From NCBI RefSeq assembly GCF_001887775.1, contig NZ_CP015519.1, positions 3,036,001-3,100,000 on the forward strand: a DNA stretch of 64,000 nt. The letters run 5' to 3'. The position numbers were made by a program, and so were the translations under genes. The notes below the pieces were generated by a model. It made no database searches. It saw only the letters and a program-made list of their open reading frames with translations, and was not told the DNA's origin. This document shows, piece after piece, positions 1 through 10,800 of the stretch. The stretch comes from Syntrophotalea acetylenivorans. Lineage in GTDB: Bacteria > Desulfobacterota > Desulfuromonadia > Desulfuromonadales > Syntrophotaleaceae. Positions within the stretch are counted from its first letter, which is position 1. Every line of letters starts with the position of its first letter.

Positions 1-66
1 GCCGGCGAGGGGAGCCAGGAACAGAATAGCGAGTATCAGGATGACGGGTCGCAATCGACTATTCAT
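1..66 (-). CDS. Putative lipoprotein, 5' end only (runs off left edge)
   Basis: The reverse strand has an ATG at 66, four bases past the argH stop. It encodes a basic start (MNSRLRP), a hydrophobic stretch, and LAPLAG just before the window edge. This is a signal peptide, and LAG is the usual lead-in to a lipobox cysteine, which would be the next codon outside the window. The tight spacing to argH indicates translation in the same operon. In related genomes a small lipoprotein gene commonly sits between argH and lysA, which fits, but only 22 residues are visible and the mature protein cannot be judged. Confidence 0.55.
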   Translation of the reverse strand, partial: MNSRLRPVILILAILFLAPLAG

Positions 67-70
67 GGCA

Positions 71-1456
71 TCAGGACCTTTCGCTCCGTTCCTGGCGAGC
101 CCGGGCTATCTCCCGTTGCACGGCCTCGCGGGCGGTGCCGCCGGTGGCACGACGGCTATTAACCGAGGCGTCCAAGGTCACGTAGTCGTAGATGTCTTCC
201 TCGATGTGCTCTGAAAACGAGCGGAATTCCTCGAGAGTCAATTCCGGAATGTCTTTATCGTTCTCAATGCAGTAGCGCACGGTCTTACCGACGATCTCGT
301 GAGCATCACGAAAGGGGATGCCTTTGCGAACCACATAGTCGGCAACATCGGTGGCCGTGGAGAAGCCCCGTGCGGCAGCTTCCCGCATGTTGTCCGCATT
401 AACCGTGAGCTGGGCGATCATGTCAGCGAAAACCTTGAGGCTGCCTTTGACGGTGTCCAAGGTATCGAACAAGGGCTCTTTGTCTTCCTGCATGTCCTTA
501 TTGTAGGCCAGCGGCAGAGCTTTCATCACCGTCAGCAGGCTTACCATGTTTCCGTAGACCCGGCCGGTTTTGCCTCGTACCAGTTCCGGAACGTCGGGGT
601 TCTTTTTCTGCGGCATGATCGAGCTGCCGGTGCAGAAAGAATCGGACAAAGAGATAAAGTCAAAGTCGGCGCTGGACCAGATAATCAATTCTTCGGAGAG
701 CCGTGAGAGGTGCATCATCAGGATGGCCGAAGCGCCGCAGAATTCCAGGGCGAAGTCCCGGTCGGAAACCGAATCGAGACTGTTGCGGGTTACGCCGTCA
801 AAGCCGAGCTGTTCCGCAACGAATTCCCGGTCAATGGGGAAGGTGGTTCCGGCCAGAGCCCCGGCACCCAGGGGCAGCAGATTGAGTCGCTTGAAGAGGT
901 CTTTGAGACGACCGGCATCACGGCGCAACATCTCGTAATAGGCCAGCATATGGTGAGAAAAGAGCACCGGCTGGGCAGTTTGCAGGTGGGTATAGCCGGG
1001 CATGATTACCGACAGGTTGCTTTCCGCCTGTTCAAGCAATGATTCCTGCAACTTGTCAAGGTAGTCCTGGATCGTTTGCAACTCATCCCGCAGATAGAGG
1101 CGTATGTCCAGCGCGACCTGATCGTTACGGGAGCGGGCCGTGTGGAGTTTGCCACCCACCGAGCCGATGCGCTCGATAAGCTTCGCCTCAATGTTCATGT
1201 GGATATCTTCGAGAGATACGGAAAACTCGAAGTTGCCTTCCTCAATGTCCGTTAGGATCGACTCTAGACCGGAGACGATGGTCTGTGCTTCCTCATCGGT
1301 GATGATACTCTGTTTCGCCAGCATGCGTGCATGGGCGATGGACCCCTGAATATCGTAACGGTAAAGGCGCTGGTCGAAATCGATAGAAGCGGTAAAGGCC
1401 TCGACAAATTCATCGGTGGGCTGAGTGAAACGGCCAGCCCAGGGTTTTTTACTCAT
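71..1456 (-). CDS. argH: Argininosuccinate lyase
   Basis: Last step of arginine biosynthesis: cleaves argininosuccinate to arginine and fumarate in the cytoplasm, as a homotetramer of the fumarase/aspartase superfamily. The 461-residue protein has the family signature [11 protein letters not shown] at about 277-287, TARSRNDQ near 107-113 and [11 protein letters not shown] near 153-163. The start is set at [10 protein letters not shown] (ATG at 1456), which has GGAG about 10 bases upstream; a longer reading to 1513 adds 19 residues without family similarity. It is the distal arginine gene, separated from argG by about 400 bp containing a palindromic repeat. The lipoprotein gene follows after 4 bp. 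Confidence 0.97.
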   Translation of the reverse strand: MSKKPWAGRFTQPTDEFVEAFTASIDFDQRLYRYDIQGSIAHARMLAKQSIITDEEAQTIVSGLESILTDIEEGNFEFSVSLEDIHMNIEAKLIERIGSVGGKLHTARSRNDQVALDIRLYLRDELQTIQDYLDKLQESLLEQAESNLSVIMPGYTHLQTAQPVLFSHHMLAYYEMLRRDAGRLKDLFKRLNLLPLGAGALAGTTFPIDREFVAEQLGFDGVTRNSLDSVSDRDFALEFCGASAILMMHLSRLSEELIIWSSADFDFISLSDSFCTGSSIMPQKKNPDVPELVRGKTGRVYGNMVSLLTVMKALPLAYNKDMQEDKEPLFDTLDTVKGSLKVFADMIAQLTVNADNMREAAARGFSTATDVADYVVRKGIPFRDAHEIVGKTVRYCIENDKDIPELTLEEFRSFSEHIEEDIYDYVTLDASVNSRRATGGTAREAVQREIARARQERSERS

Positions 1457-1562
1457 GGTGGATGTACTCCGTTTATGGGTACAGAGCATCCGGTAGGTTG
1501 CCGGATGTCCCAAGGAAAAAGGTCAAAGTCATTTAAATCGGCCGGTTCCGCCCGGCCAGGCG

Positions 1563-1850
1563 GGTTACTTTTCTTTGTGCCGACGAAAGAAAAGTAACCA
1601 AAAGAAAGCGGCCCCACCGTTTGCCCCTGCGGGGTTCCCTCTCTTCGGGAGTTTTAATCCGGGAAAGACGAGATTCGCTGCGCTCAGACGTCTTTCTGTG
1701 CCGGATTAAAATCCCTGCGTTCGGCGGCACTCAAAGGGTGTAAAGGCCGTAAATCGTAACGCGTAAGACCTGTTGCCGTTACACCCGCTGTGACGCAGCG
1801 CAGGGCCGCAACCCCGCGGTGTTGCAGTTTTTACTAAAAAGTAAAAAGGT
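1563..1850. repeat. Palindromic intergenic element, family B copy 1
   Basis: Between argG and argH a near-perfect hairpin at 1563-1599 has arms GGTTACTTTTCTTT and AAAGAAAAGTAACC around a short loop. A GC-rich stretch with smaller inverted repeats follows, for example around 1640-1720 where GGGAGTTTTAATCCGG is mirrored by CCGGATTAAAATCCC. The same architecture recurs at 11437-11468 and 45397-45429. The hairpin could attenuate argG-to-argH transcription. No coding function is supported; short ORFs across it look spurious. Confidence 0.75.
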
Positions 1851-1862
1851 TGAACCGCCGAA

Positions 1863-3092
1863 TCAAATAGGCTGGTGCTGTTTCTTCTTCATCGCACTGC
1901 GAACCCGCAATCGCAAGGAATTGAGACGGATGAAACCTTCGGCGTCGGCCTGGTTGTAAACTTCGTCGGCCTCAAAAGTGGCGATTTCCGGATCGAACAG
2001 GCTGTCGGTCTCGGACTTACGGCCCACAACCCGGCAGTGACCCTTGTAGAGCTTGACCCGGGCCATGCCGTTGACGCACTTCTGGGTTTCGTCGATCAGG
2101 GCCTGCATGGCCTCCCGCTCGGGAGCGAACCAGAATCCGTTGTAGACCGTGGTAGCATAGCGGGGGATCATGGAGTCGCGCAGGTTGAGCACCTCGCGGT
2201 CCATGGTGATCTGCTCGATACCGCGGTGGGCCTCTTCGAGGATGGTGCCGCCGGGAGTCTCATAGACACCGCGGCTCTTCATCCCGATAAAGCGGTTTTC
2301 CATGATGTCTGCGCGGCCGATGCCGTGTTTGCCGCCCAGTTCGTTGAGCTTGGCCAGCAATTGGGCCGGGGACAGGACTTCGCCATTGATGGCTACCGGG
2401 TCGCCATGACGGAATTCGATTTCGACGTATTCCGGCTTATCCGGGGCCTTTTCAGGGCTGACCGACAGCAGGTACATTTCTTCCGGGGCTTCGGCCCAGG
2501 GGTCTTCGAGAATGCCCCCTTCAAAGGAAATGTGCAGCAGGTTACGGTCACTGCTCCAGGGCCGTTTTTTGTTTACCGGGATGGGAATCCCGTGCTTTTT
2601 GGCATAGGCAATCAACGACTCGCGGCTGTTGAGATCCCATTCCCGCCAGGGGGCGATGATTTTGATCTCTGGATCGAAGTGGTAATATCCCAGTTCGAAA
2701 CGCACCTGGTCGTTACCTTTGCCGGTGGCGCCGTGGCTGACCGCGTCGGCCCCTTCGGCAGCGGCGATCTCCATCTGCTTTTTGGAGATCAGCGGCCGGG
2801 CGATGGAGGTGCCGAGAAAGTAGCGGCCCTCGTAGATGGCGTTGGCGCGGAACATGGGAAAGACGAAGTCGCGAACGAACTCCTCGCGCAGGTCTTCGAT
2901 GTAGCATTTGCTGGCACCGGTCTGCCTGGCTTTTTCCGGAATGCCGTCGAGTTCTTCGGCCTGGCCGAGGTCGGCAGCAAAGGCGATGACTTCGCAGCCG
3001 TGTTCTTCGATCAGCCAACGCAGAATAATGGAGGTGTCGAGGCCTCCCGAGTAGGCCAGTACAGCCTTATTGACGGAACCGTGTTTGGACAT
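1863..3092 (-). CDS. argG: Argininosuccinate synthase
   Basis: Joins citrulline and aspartate, using ATP, to form argininosuccinate; cytoplasmic homotetramer. The 409-residue length is normal for the family. The N-type ATP-pyrophosphatase loop AYSGGLDTS lies at 13-21, with [11 protein letters not shown] near residue 120 and the expected GRxDIxENRxxGxKSRGxYETPGG region in the C-terminal half. The ATG at 3092 is preceded by AGGAG at good spacing. It lies between the RDD gene and argH in the minus-strand arginine cluster. A 213-bp gap upstream holds a separate palindromic repeat, so argG may have its own promoter. Confidence 0.97.
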   Translation of the reverse strand: MSKHGSVNKAVLAYSGGLDTSIILRWLIEEHGCEVIAFAADLGQAEELDGIPEKARQTGASKCYIEDLREEFVRDFVFPMFRANAIYEGRYFLGTSIARPLISKKQMEIAAAEGADAVSHGATGKGNDQVRFELGYYHFDPEIKIIAPWREWDLNSRESLIAYAKKHGIPIPVNKKRPWSSDRNLLHISFEGGILEDPWAEAPEEMYLLSVSPEKAPDKPEYVEIEFRHGDPVAINGEVLSPAQLLAKLNELGGKHGIGRADIMENRFIGMKSRGVYETPGGTILEEAHRGIEQITMDREVLNLRDSMIPRYATTVYNGFWFAPEREAMQALIDETQKCVNGMARVKLYKGHCRVVGRKSETDSLFDPEIATFEADEVYNQADAEGFIRLNSLRLRVRSAMKKKQHQPI

Positions 3093-3160
3093 TGAATATA
3101 TCTCCTTTGATCTATAAATGATCAGTTGTGCTAGTGGTTTTTATTTAACATTCTCTTTTT

Positions 3161-3250
3161 ACCACGAAGGGCACGAAGAGCACGAAGGGAACCCTGAAAA
3201 CTGATTTTCAGAGACTCTGCCTTTCTTCGTGTCCTTCGTGATCTTCGTGG
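3161..3250. repeat. Imperfect palindrome of ACCACGAAG type
   Basis: The left arm has ACCACGAAGGGCACGAAG and the right arm CTTCGTG repeats ending CTTCGTGGT, around a short centre that itself contains CTGATTTTCAG. This is a dispersed intergenic repeat type found in many deltaproteobacterial genomes (recollection). It lies between argG and the RDD gene. Only one clear copy is in this window. Confidence 0.7.
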
Positions 3251-3305
3251 TTAACGGTATTTAGTTTCGATAGAGTGAGTTCCCAAACAGGCTGACAGGG
3301 TCGGA

Positions 3306-4013
3306 TCAGAGCTTGACCACATAACTCCCGGCAATTTTGTCGTGCAGGCCCTGTTTGCGCTCGTCAAAAGCCACCATCAAATAGCCGATACCCAGAATGA
3401 TGCCCGAGACAAACTTGCCGATTGTCTCCCGCAGGGTAGCTCCACCGTAGCCGAGGTCGCCGCCGTCCTTGCGGATGACCTTGATTCGCAGGGCCATCTT
3501 ACCCAGGGTCTGGCCGCAGGAACCGGTGAAGATCACATAGTAGGCCAGGCCGAGCACCGTGGTAAAGAGCCAGGTCACCATCGCAACGGTACCGTCTGCG
3601 CTATCAAGGCCGCCTAGAAGTCCGCCGCTGGCAATGAGAATGCCGCCACAGACGAGCTGTAGAATGAAAACAACCACTGAGTCAAGCAGCGAAGCGACTA
3701 CCCGTAACCAGAATCCGGCGTACTCTTGCACTTTCGCCCCGTCCGGCAGGGCATGGGCAACCAGGGTCAGGCCGCAGTTCCGGCAACGGTCCGCGGCTTT
3801 CTGGCGCAGGTTGCAGGCAGTGCAGGTAACCAAGACCTGTTCCGGCGTTTTTACCGGTGCGGCATTCTCAGGGGGCGGCTGTACCTCTGCGTTTGGTTTG
3901 ACGAAAGGAAACGACTGGCCGCAACTCGGGCAATTGACCCGGTGGACGTCGGCAGGAATGACCTGCTCGTCGATGTCTTTACTGAACCCGCAGTGGGGGC
4001 AACGGATTTCCAT
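3306..4013 (-). CDS. Zinc-ribbon RDD-family membrane protein
   Basis: A 235-residue protein with two putative zinc ribbons at the N-terminus: CPHC near residue 5 with CPSC near 29, and CTAC near 64 with CRNC near 77. An RDD domain of about 130 residues follows, with three to four hydrophobic segments (around 103-125, 140-165 and 195-215) and the family-like GQTLGKMALRIKVI and GLHDKIAGSYVV. RDD proteins are poorly characterised membrane proteins, sometimes linked to ion transport. It sits between argF and argG, same strand, about 30 bp from the argF stop, so it is probably co-transcribed. No direct role in arginine synthesis is implied. Confidence 0.85.
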   Translation of the reverse strand: MEIRCPHCGFSKDIDEQVIPADVHRVNCPSCGQSFPFVKPNAEVQPPPENAAPVKTPEQVLVTCTACNLRQKAADRCRNCGLTLVAHALPDGAKVQEYAGFWLRVVASLLDSVVVFILQLVCGGILIASGGLLGGLDSADGTVAMVTWLFTTVLGLAYYVIFTGSCGQTLGKMALRIKVIRKDGGDLGYGGATLRETIGKFVSGIILGIGYLMVAFDERKQGLHDKIAGSYVVKL

Positions 4014-4045
4014 GATCTCTCCAGGTTGGTAAGCGTTCTGCGCAG

Positions 4046-4954
4046 CTAGCCCATCAGGCTGGCCATAATGGCCTTCTGTACATGCAGACGATTTTCTGCT
4101 TCGTCGAACACCACCGAGTGGGGGCCTTCGATGACTTCGTCGGTAATCTCTTCATCGCGGTGGGCGGGCAGACAGTGCAATACGATGCACTCAGGATCGG
4201 CTACGGCAACCACCTGACCGTTGATCTGGAAATTGGCAAAGGCCTTTTCCCGTTCTTTCTGCTCCTCTTCCTGGCCCATGCTGGCCCAAACATCGGTGTT
4301 CAGGACCTGAGCGCCACGCGCTGCTTCCAGGGGATCATTGGTGTAGATGACTTTGGCGCCCATTTTTTCGGCGCGGGCCATAACTTGCGGATCGGGCTCA
4401 TAGCCAGCCGGGGTTGCGATTCGCAGTTCAAAGCCGAAGACGGCGGCGGCGTTAATCCAGCTGTTGGCCATGTTGTTGCCGTCACCGATCCAGCAGTATG
4501 TCAGGTCCCGATAGTTGGTCTTGTGCTCGATAACGGTAAACAGATCAGCCATGAGCTGGCAGGGATGATAACTGTCGGTCAGTCCGTTGATTACCGGAAT
4601 GTCCGAGAGCCGGGCCAACTCCTCTACCGCCGCCTGAGAAAAGGTGCGGATCATGATGCCGTCGACGTAGCGGGACATGACCCGGGCGGTGTCCTTAATC
4701 GGCTCTCCGCGTCCCATCTGGGTGCTGCTGGATGAAAGGAACAGGGCGTGGCCTCCAAGCTGGTACATGCCGACTTCAAAGGAAACGCGAGTGCGGGTGG
4801 AGCTTTTCTCAAATAACATGCCCAGAGTTTGCCCTTGCAACAGGCGATGTTCTTCGCCCTGTTTTTGCTTAGCTTTTAACTCACGAGACAGGTCAAAAAT
4901 CTTTTCCAGTTCCTCAAGGGTCCAGTCGGTGAGGCAGAGGAAGTCTTTTTTCAC
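4046..4954 (-). CDS. argF: Ornithine carbamoyltransferase
   Basis: Makes citrulline from ornithine and carbamoyl phosphate; cytoplasmic, normally a trimer. The 302-residue sequence contains all the active-site signatures: the carbamoyl-phosphate loop STRTR at 52-56, HPCQ at 130-133 and HCLPAHRDEE starting at 260. Length and motifs show an intact anabolic enzyme. It follows argD after 56 bp and precedes the RDD gene in the minus-strand arginine cluster. No ArgR-type operator was recognised upstream. Confidence 0.97.
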   Translation of the reverse strand: MKKDFLCLTDWTLEELEKIFDLSRELKAKQKQGEEHRLLQGQTLGMLFEKSSTRTRVSFEVGMYQLGGHALFLSSSSTQMGRGEPIKDTARVMSRYVDGIMIRTFSQAAVEELARLSDIPVINGLTDSYHPCQLMADLFTVIEHKTNYRDLTYCWIGDGNNMANSWINAAAVFGFELRIATPAGYEPDPQVMARAEKMGAKVIYTNDPLEAARGAQVLNTDVWASMGQEEEQKEREKAFANFQINGQVVAVADPECIVLHCLPAHRDEEITDEVIEGPHSVVFDEAENRLHVQKAIMASLMG

Positions 4955-5010
4955 GATCAGTTCTCCTAATCTAGATAAGGGGCAGAACCAGGATCTACCG
5001 CCCTTTCAAG

Positions 5011-6204
5011 TTAAATTTTCTGCAGGATGCCGTCCAGAATGGTCATCGCTTCGTCGATCTCTTCGCGGGTGACAATCAGGGGCGGCAAAAAGCGCAGCAC
5101 CGTGTTGGCGGTGCAATTGATCAGCAGGCCTTGTTGCAGGGCTTGGGAAACAATATCAGCGCCCGGGATCGTCAGTTCCACGCCTAGAATAAGACCTCTC
5201 CCGCGCACTTCATTGATAAAGGGGTGGCGGCCTTTCAGCTCTTCCAGGCGATTGCGCAGGTAGTCGCCCATGGCGACGCAGTTGTCGAGCACACCGTCTT
5301 CGAGCAGGGTACGCATGGCGGTCACCGCTGCAGTGGCCATCAGCGGATTGCCGCCAAAGGTCGAACCGTGGGTGCCGGGGCCGAAACATTCAGCTGCTTT
5401 TTCCGTGGCGACCATGGCGCCGATGGGTGGTCCGCCAGCCAGAGCTTTGGCCAAGGTCAGGACGTCCGGTGCTACGCCGTCCTGCTCATAGGCGAAGAGG
5501 GAGCCGGTACGGCCGCAGCCGACCTGAACCTCATCGAAAACCAACATCAGGTCGTGCTCGTCGCAAATCTGCCGTACTGCCTCCAGGTATCCGGGAGGCG
5601 CGACGCGCACTCCGCCTTCACCCTGGACCGGTTCCAACATTACCGCGCAGATGTTGGGAGTGATCGCTTTGCGCAGGGCTTCGGCGTCACCAAAGGGTAC
5701 ATAGTGAAAGCCGGGCAACAGGGGATTGAAACCGGCCTTGACCTTGTCCTGGCCGGTAGCGCTGATGGTGCCGATGGTGCGGCCGTGAAAGGAGGCCAAG
5801 GCGGTAATAACCTCAAAGCGGTTGGAGCCATACTTTTCCGCACTGTACTTGCGCACCAGCTTCATCGCCGCTTCGTTGGCTTCGGCGCCGCTGTTGCAGA
5901 AGAACACCCGATCGCCGAAGGAATGCTCGCAGAGCAGTTCGGCCAACTCAATCTGGCTGGGGATATGATAAAAATTGGAGCAGTGGATGAGCTCAGCGGC
6001 CTGTTGCTGCAGGGCCGCAACCACTTTGGGGTGGCAGTGACCGAGGTTGTTGACCGCTACCCCGGCGAGAAAGTCGAGGTAGCGCTTACCATCCACATCC
6101 CACAGCTGGCAGCCTTCGCCGCGAGCCGCTACCAGCGGATAGCGGCCGTAGGTCTTGGCCACGTGTTTATCGCCTCTGGCGATCCATTGTGCTGAAGTGG
6201 TCAT
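5011..6204 (-). CDS. argD: Acetylornithine aminotransferase
   Basis: PLP-dependent class III aminotransferase converting N-acetylglutamate semialdehyde to N-acetylornithine; members often also act in lysine synthesis. At 397 residues it has normal family length. NSGAEANEAA lies at 104-113, FDEVQVGCGRTG near 223-234, and the predicted Schiff-base lysine is K253 in LTLAKALAGGPP. Its ATG overlaps the argB stop by one base (TAATG on the minus strand), indicating translational coupling. argF follows 56 bp downstream. Confidence 0.97.
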   Translation of the reverse strand: MTTSAQWIARGDKHVAKTYGRYPLVAARGEGCQLWDVDGKRYLDFLAGVAVNNLGHCHPKVVAALQQQAAELIHCSNFYHIPSQIELAELLCEHSFGDRVFFCNSGAEANEAAMKLVRKYSAEKYGSNRFEVITALASFHGRTIGTISATGQDKVKAGFNPLLPGFHYVPFGDAEALRKAITPNICAVMLEPVQGEGGVRVAPPGYLEAVRQICDEHDLMLVFDEVQVGCGRTGSLFAYEQDGVAPDVLTLAKALAGGPPIGAMVATEKAAECFGPGTHGSTFGGNPLMATAAVTAMRTLLEDGVLDNCVAMGDYLRNRLEELKGRHPFINEVRGRGLILGVELTIPGADIVSQALQQGLLINCTANTVLRFLPPLIVTREEIDEAMTILDGILQKI

Positions 6205-7091
6205 TAGGCAAACCTCCCTACGGCAGTGCCGATCCCTTTATCGGTAAACATTTCCAGCAGACAGGCGTGCTCCACACGTCCGTCGATGATGTGAGCCTTG
6301 TGTACCCCTTCGCTGACTGCGTCGCAACAGCAGTTGATCTTGGGTATCATGCCGCCGCTGATGGTGCCGTCGTTGATAAGGTCGGGGGCCTTGTTGATGT
6401 CGATGGTAGAAATAAGCCGGCCGCTCTTGTCCTTGACCCCCTCGATGTCGGTCAGCAGGATAAGTTTCTCCGCCCGCAGGGCGCCGGCAATGCGACCGGC
6501 TACCAGATCGGCATTGATATTGTAGGTTTCGCCGTCCAGGCCGACTCCAACCGGTGCGATGACCGGAATAAAACCGCTATCTTCCAGGGCGTTGATGATA
6601 TCCGGATTGATCTGCTCGACCTCGCCGACCATGCCGACATCGATGATTTCCGAGGTCAGGGTATCCGGATTGAGAGCTTTGACCTCCAGCTTACGGGCCA
6701 CGATCAAACGGCCGTCCTTGCCGCTCAGGCCCACCGCCTTTCCATCATGGCTGTTGATGTTGGCGACGATTTCCTTGTTGACCTTGCCACCGAGTACCAT
6801 CTCCACCACGTCCATGGTTTCCGCATCGGTCACTCGCATGCCTTGAACAAAGTTGGTTTCTTTGCCCATGGCCTCCAGCACGCGGCCGATCTGCGGACCG
6901 CCGCCGTGCACAACCACCGGATTAAGACCGATGTACTTGAGCAACACGATGTCCTTGGCAAAGCCCCTCTTGAGGTGCTCTTCGACCATGGCGTTGCCGC
7001 CGTATTTTATGACGATGGTCTTGTTGGCGAAGCGCTTGATATAAGGCAGCGCTTCCATCAACACACCCGCTTTTCTGATCAGTTCTTCCAT
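6204..7091 (-). CDS. argB: Acetylglutamate kinase
   Basis: Phosphorylates N-acetylglutamate, the second step of arginine synthesis and usually the feedback-controlled one. The 295-residue amino-acid-kinase fold shows KYGGNAM at 29-35 and HGGGPQIG at 62-69. The length and the extended N-terminal helix ([18 protein letters not shown]) resemble the arginine-sensitive hexameric form; that regulation is inferred from family knowledge. It is the first arginine gene of the cluster, 236 bp downstream of hslU, and overlaps argD by one base. Confidence 0.97.
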   Translation of the reverse strand: MEELIRKAGVLMEALPYIKRFANKTIVIKYGGNAMVEEHLKRGFAKDIVLLKYIGLNPVVVHGGGPQIGRVLEAMGKETNFVQGMRVTDAETMDVVEMVLGGKVNKEIVANINSHDGKAVGLSGKDGRLIVARKLEVKALNPDTLTSEIIDVGMVGEVEQINPDIINALEDSGFIPVIAPVGVGLDGETYNINADLVAGRIAGALRAEKLILLTDIEGVKDKSGRLISTIDINKAPDLINDGTISGGMIPKINCCCDAVSEGVHKAHIIDGRVEHACLLEMFTDKGIGTAVGRFA

Positions 7092-7161
7092 ATATCAGTT
7101 TCTTTCTGGCACCAATTGCGACCGTTGATTGAACTTGAGTAGCAGCCTGTAGAGATCTTTC

Positions 7162-7280
7162 AAAACGATTCTCTCGCTCGTTCGCATTGCTCACTTAAGC
7201 CGCAAAGACCGCAAAGAAAAGCATATCTGAATTCCTTGGCGTCTTTGCGTCTTGAGCGACTGCAAGGAGCGGGCGTGAGG
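7162..7280. repeat. Palindromic element, family C copy 1 (hslU-argB gap)
   Basis: The 236-bp gap between hslU and argB carries CTCGCTCGTTCG, GCTCACTTAAG, CGCAAAGACCGCAAAG and, further on, GGCGTCTTTGCG with GGGCGTGAG. Facing CGCAAAGAC / GTCTTTGCG blocks form an imperfect inverted repeat. Related copies lie at 24088-24192 and 50147-50258. No gene or clear terminator is otherwise visible in the gap. Confidence 0.65.
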
Positions 7281-7327
7281 CGCTTTTTGTATTATTCAAA
7301 GACGACAGTACGTCGAATAGTCAAAAC

Positions 7328-8652
<1,325 letters not shown>

Positions 8653-8656
<4 letters not shown>

Positions 8657-9186
8657 GGCAAACTCTCGGATGCGATGTGAGCGTTAGTGTAAATGCAGAT
8701 CTCTGCGGCGACCTTCAGCGCTTCTTCGGCGATTTGCCGGGCATCAAGCTGTGAATGGTTCTTCAGGGCTTTGGCCGCAGCCTGAGCAAAGGGGCCACCG
8801 GACCCGATAGCGGCGATGCCGTCATCCGGTTCGATAACGTCACCGGAACCGGACAACACCAGGGTCGTCTCCCTGTCGGCAACGATAAGCAGGGCCTCCA
8901 GCTTGCGCAGGATCTGGTCGGTGCGCCAGTCCTTGGCAAGGGCCACCGCTGCCTTGGGCAGATTGCCGCGAAACTCCTGCACTTTAGCTTCGAACTTTTC
9001 AAACAAAGTAAAAGCGTCGGCGGTGCTTCCGGCAAATCCGGCCAGGATTTGCTCATTATACATGCGACGAATCTTGCGCGCGGTATGTTTCATGACCGTG
9101 TTGCCCAGAGTCACCTGGCCGTCGCCGGCCAGAGCAATCTGGCCGTCTTTACGCACGCATACGATAGTTGTTCCGCGAATATCCAT
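8653..9186 (-). CDS. hslV: HslV peptidase subunit of the HslUV protease
   Basis: Threonine peptidase that forms a double hexameric ring capped by HslU. The 177-residue sequence has the proteasome-beta-like core, with [14 protein letters not shown] near 20-33 and [14 protein letters not shown] near 50-63. The N-terminus is MDIRG followed by TTIVCV; processing after Gly5 would expose the catalytic threonine T6, so a short propeptide replaces the Met-only leader of E. coli HslV. It is first in the minus-strand hslVU pair. A minus-strand terminator just upstream (9251-9288) isolates it from genes further right. Confidence 0.96.
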
Positions 9187-9250
9187 GGTCTCTTTTCAGG
9201 GTGAAGAACATTTTGAAAAAATAGGGGACATTCTAACACAGGCCTTAGGC

Positions 9251-9288
9251 TAAAAAAAGAAAAATGGCAAAGAACCGAACCTTTGCCA
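9251..9288 (-). terminator. Rho-independent terminator, minus strand
   Basis: The stem TGGCAAAG / CTTTGCCA has an 8-base loop, and on the minus strand it is followed by a T-rich run (plus strand aaaaaaagaaaaa at about 9252-9264). No minus-strand gene ends close by. The nearest is the cupin gene at 10801, now separated by the IS481 element. It probably terminated the cupin transcript before the insertion. Confidence 0.65.
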
Positions 9289-9455
9289 AGGGCGGTAAAA
9301 ACTGGTCGCGAGGGACATCGTGTTGTTGTTTTAAGAAGAGCTGAAAAACTGGGATCGATCTATAGAATTGTTGCCACGAAGCTCAATGAAGGTTCGTACT
9401 GTTTGTGGACGACAAAGAATACAACAAAAACTGCCGACATCGGTACGGTTCATAA

Positions 9456-10740
9456 ACATAGGTAACACTTTAGTTCAGGTACATGGGTAACACTTTTTGT
9501 ATCCTATAGGCACTTTCTACAAGGAGGTGCCCATGCCCTGGAAAGAGGTGAAACCTATGGACCAGAAGCTGCTGTTTATTGCCGACCACCTTCGAGCGAT
9601 GGACACCTTCAAAGGCCTTTGTCACCGTTACGGTATTAGCCGAAAGACCGGCTACAAGTGGGTGGCTCGCTACAGGGAACTAGGTTTCGAGGGGTTGCAA
9701 GACCAACCTCGGAAGCCCCATCAACACCCCCTGAAGACACCCTTTACCGTACGCAAAGCGATCATTGGCCTCCGTTCAAGCCAGCGGGATCCGCCGGGGC
9801 CGAAAAAGATTCAAGTGCTACTGAGGCAGAACCACCCAGAATGGGACATCCCTTCCAAGACGACCATCTACAAGGTCCTGGCGGAGGAAGGATTGATTCG
9901 TCCTCAAAGACGGCGCAAACCGGTTCCTGTCGGTCAGCAGCCCTTTTCTCCAGTGCATCACCCGAACGATGTCTGGTCGGCGGACTTCAAAGGGCAATTC
10001 AAGACTAGAGATGGCACTTGGTGTTATCCACTCACCGTAATGGATCATCAATGCCGTTACCTTTTAGAATGCATAAATTTTCCAGGGCCGCGGCTAGAAC
10101 CAACCAGAGACGCTTTTGAATCCCTTTTCCGGGAGTATGGGTTGCCATGGCGCATTCGTACCGATAATGGCGTACCCTTTGCCTCTAACTCGCCCGGTGG
10201 ACTGTCCCAGCTATCCAAATGGTGGATTCGCCTGGGCATCGTGCCAGAACGAATTGAACCGGGAAAGCCTCAACAAAATGGGCGGCATGAACGGATGCAC
10301 AGAACACTTAAGAACGCTACGGCCATTCCTCCGGCGCCAACAGCCCAGCTTCAACAGCAGGCGTTTGATGCATTTCGCCAGCAGTACAATAACGAACGCC
10401 CTCATGAAAGCCTTGGACAAACAACACCGGCATCGAAGTACAGTCCCTCAACACGCAGCATGCCTGAAAAGCTACCGGAGATAGAGTATCCTGGCTACTT
10501 TCGAATTGCCTTAGTTCATCACAGCGGCATCATTCATCATCAAGGGCATCGTGTTTACGTCGCCGGCCTTCTCAAGAGCGAAAAGGTCGGTGTCGAAGAA
10601 ACCGCTGATGGCATCTGGGACGTTCATTTTGGACCATTGAGATTAGGCAGCTTCGATATGCGGGATATCAAGAAAGCCCACAACGACTACTTGAAGCTTA
10701 ATGTGTAACCTATGTATGCGAACTTTTGTGTTACCTATGT
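9456..10740 (+). mobile_element. IS481-family insertion sequence, apparently complete
   Basis: The element is about 1285 bp. The left end starts ACATAGGTAACAC and carries a second block TACATGGGTAACAC 21 bp inside. The right end, read on the minus strand, starts ACATAGGTAACAC with TACATAGGTTACAC inside. The matched terminal region is therefore about 41 bp with two transposase-binding-like repeats at each end. One intact transposase fills the interior. I see no clear target-site duplication immediately outside the repeats, so exact boundaries are uncertain by a few bases. It lies between the cupin gene and the terminator at 9251-9288. Confidence 0.85.
9533..10708 (+). CDS. IS481-family transposase
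   Basis: A 391-residue DDE transposase. The N-terminal helix-turn-helix region covers about 15-65 (YGISRKTGYKWVARYRELG), followed by an integrase core with first Asp in WSADFKGQF, second Asp in RTDNGVPF and the Glu in GRHERMHRTLK. The reading frame is uninterrupted, so the element may be active. The start at 9533 is chosen because AAGGAGGT lies at ideal spacing; a start at 9497 would add 12 residues. The stop lies about 30 bp before the right terminal repeat. Confidence 0.92.
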   Translation: MPWKEVKPMDQKLLFIADHLRAMDTFKGLCHRYGISRKTGYKWVARYRELGFEGLQDQPRKPHQHPLKTPFTVRKAIIGLRSSQRDPPGPKKIQVLLRQNHPEWDIPSKTTIYKVLAEEGLIRPQRRRKPVPVGQQPFSPVHHPNDVWSADFKGQFKTRDGTWCYPLTVMDHQCRYLLECINFPGPRLEPTRDAFESLFREYGLPWRIRTDNGVPFASNSPGGLSQLSKWWIRLGIVPERIEPGKPQQNGRHERMHRTLKNATAIPPAPTAQLQQQAFDAFRQQYNNERPHESLGQTTPASKYSPSTRSMPEKLPEIEYPGYFRIALVHHSGIIHHQGHRVYVAGLLKSEKVGVEETADGIWDVHFGPLRLGSFDMRDIKKAHNDYLKLNV

Positions 10741-10800
10741 CCTTGACTCGTACACATCTTTTTGAGATGTCGGCAGTCGATCTTCTTCTGTATGGGACAG

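Noticed and set aside
9283-9465. 60-codon frame next to the IS481 left end
   Set aside because: No ribosome site, begins inside a terminator hairpin and ends inside the IS terminal repeat; no similarity recognised.
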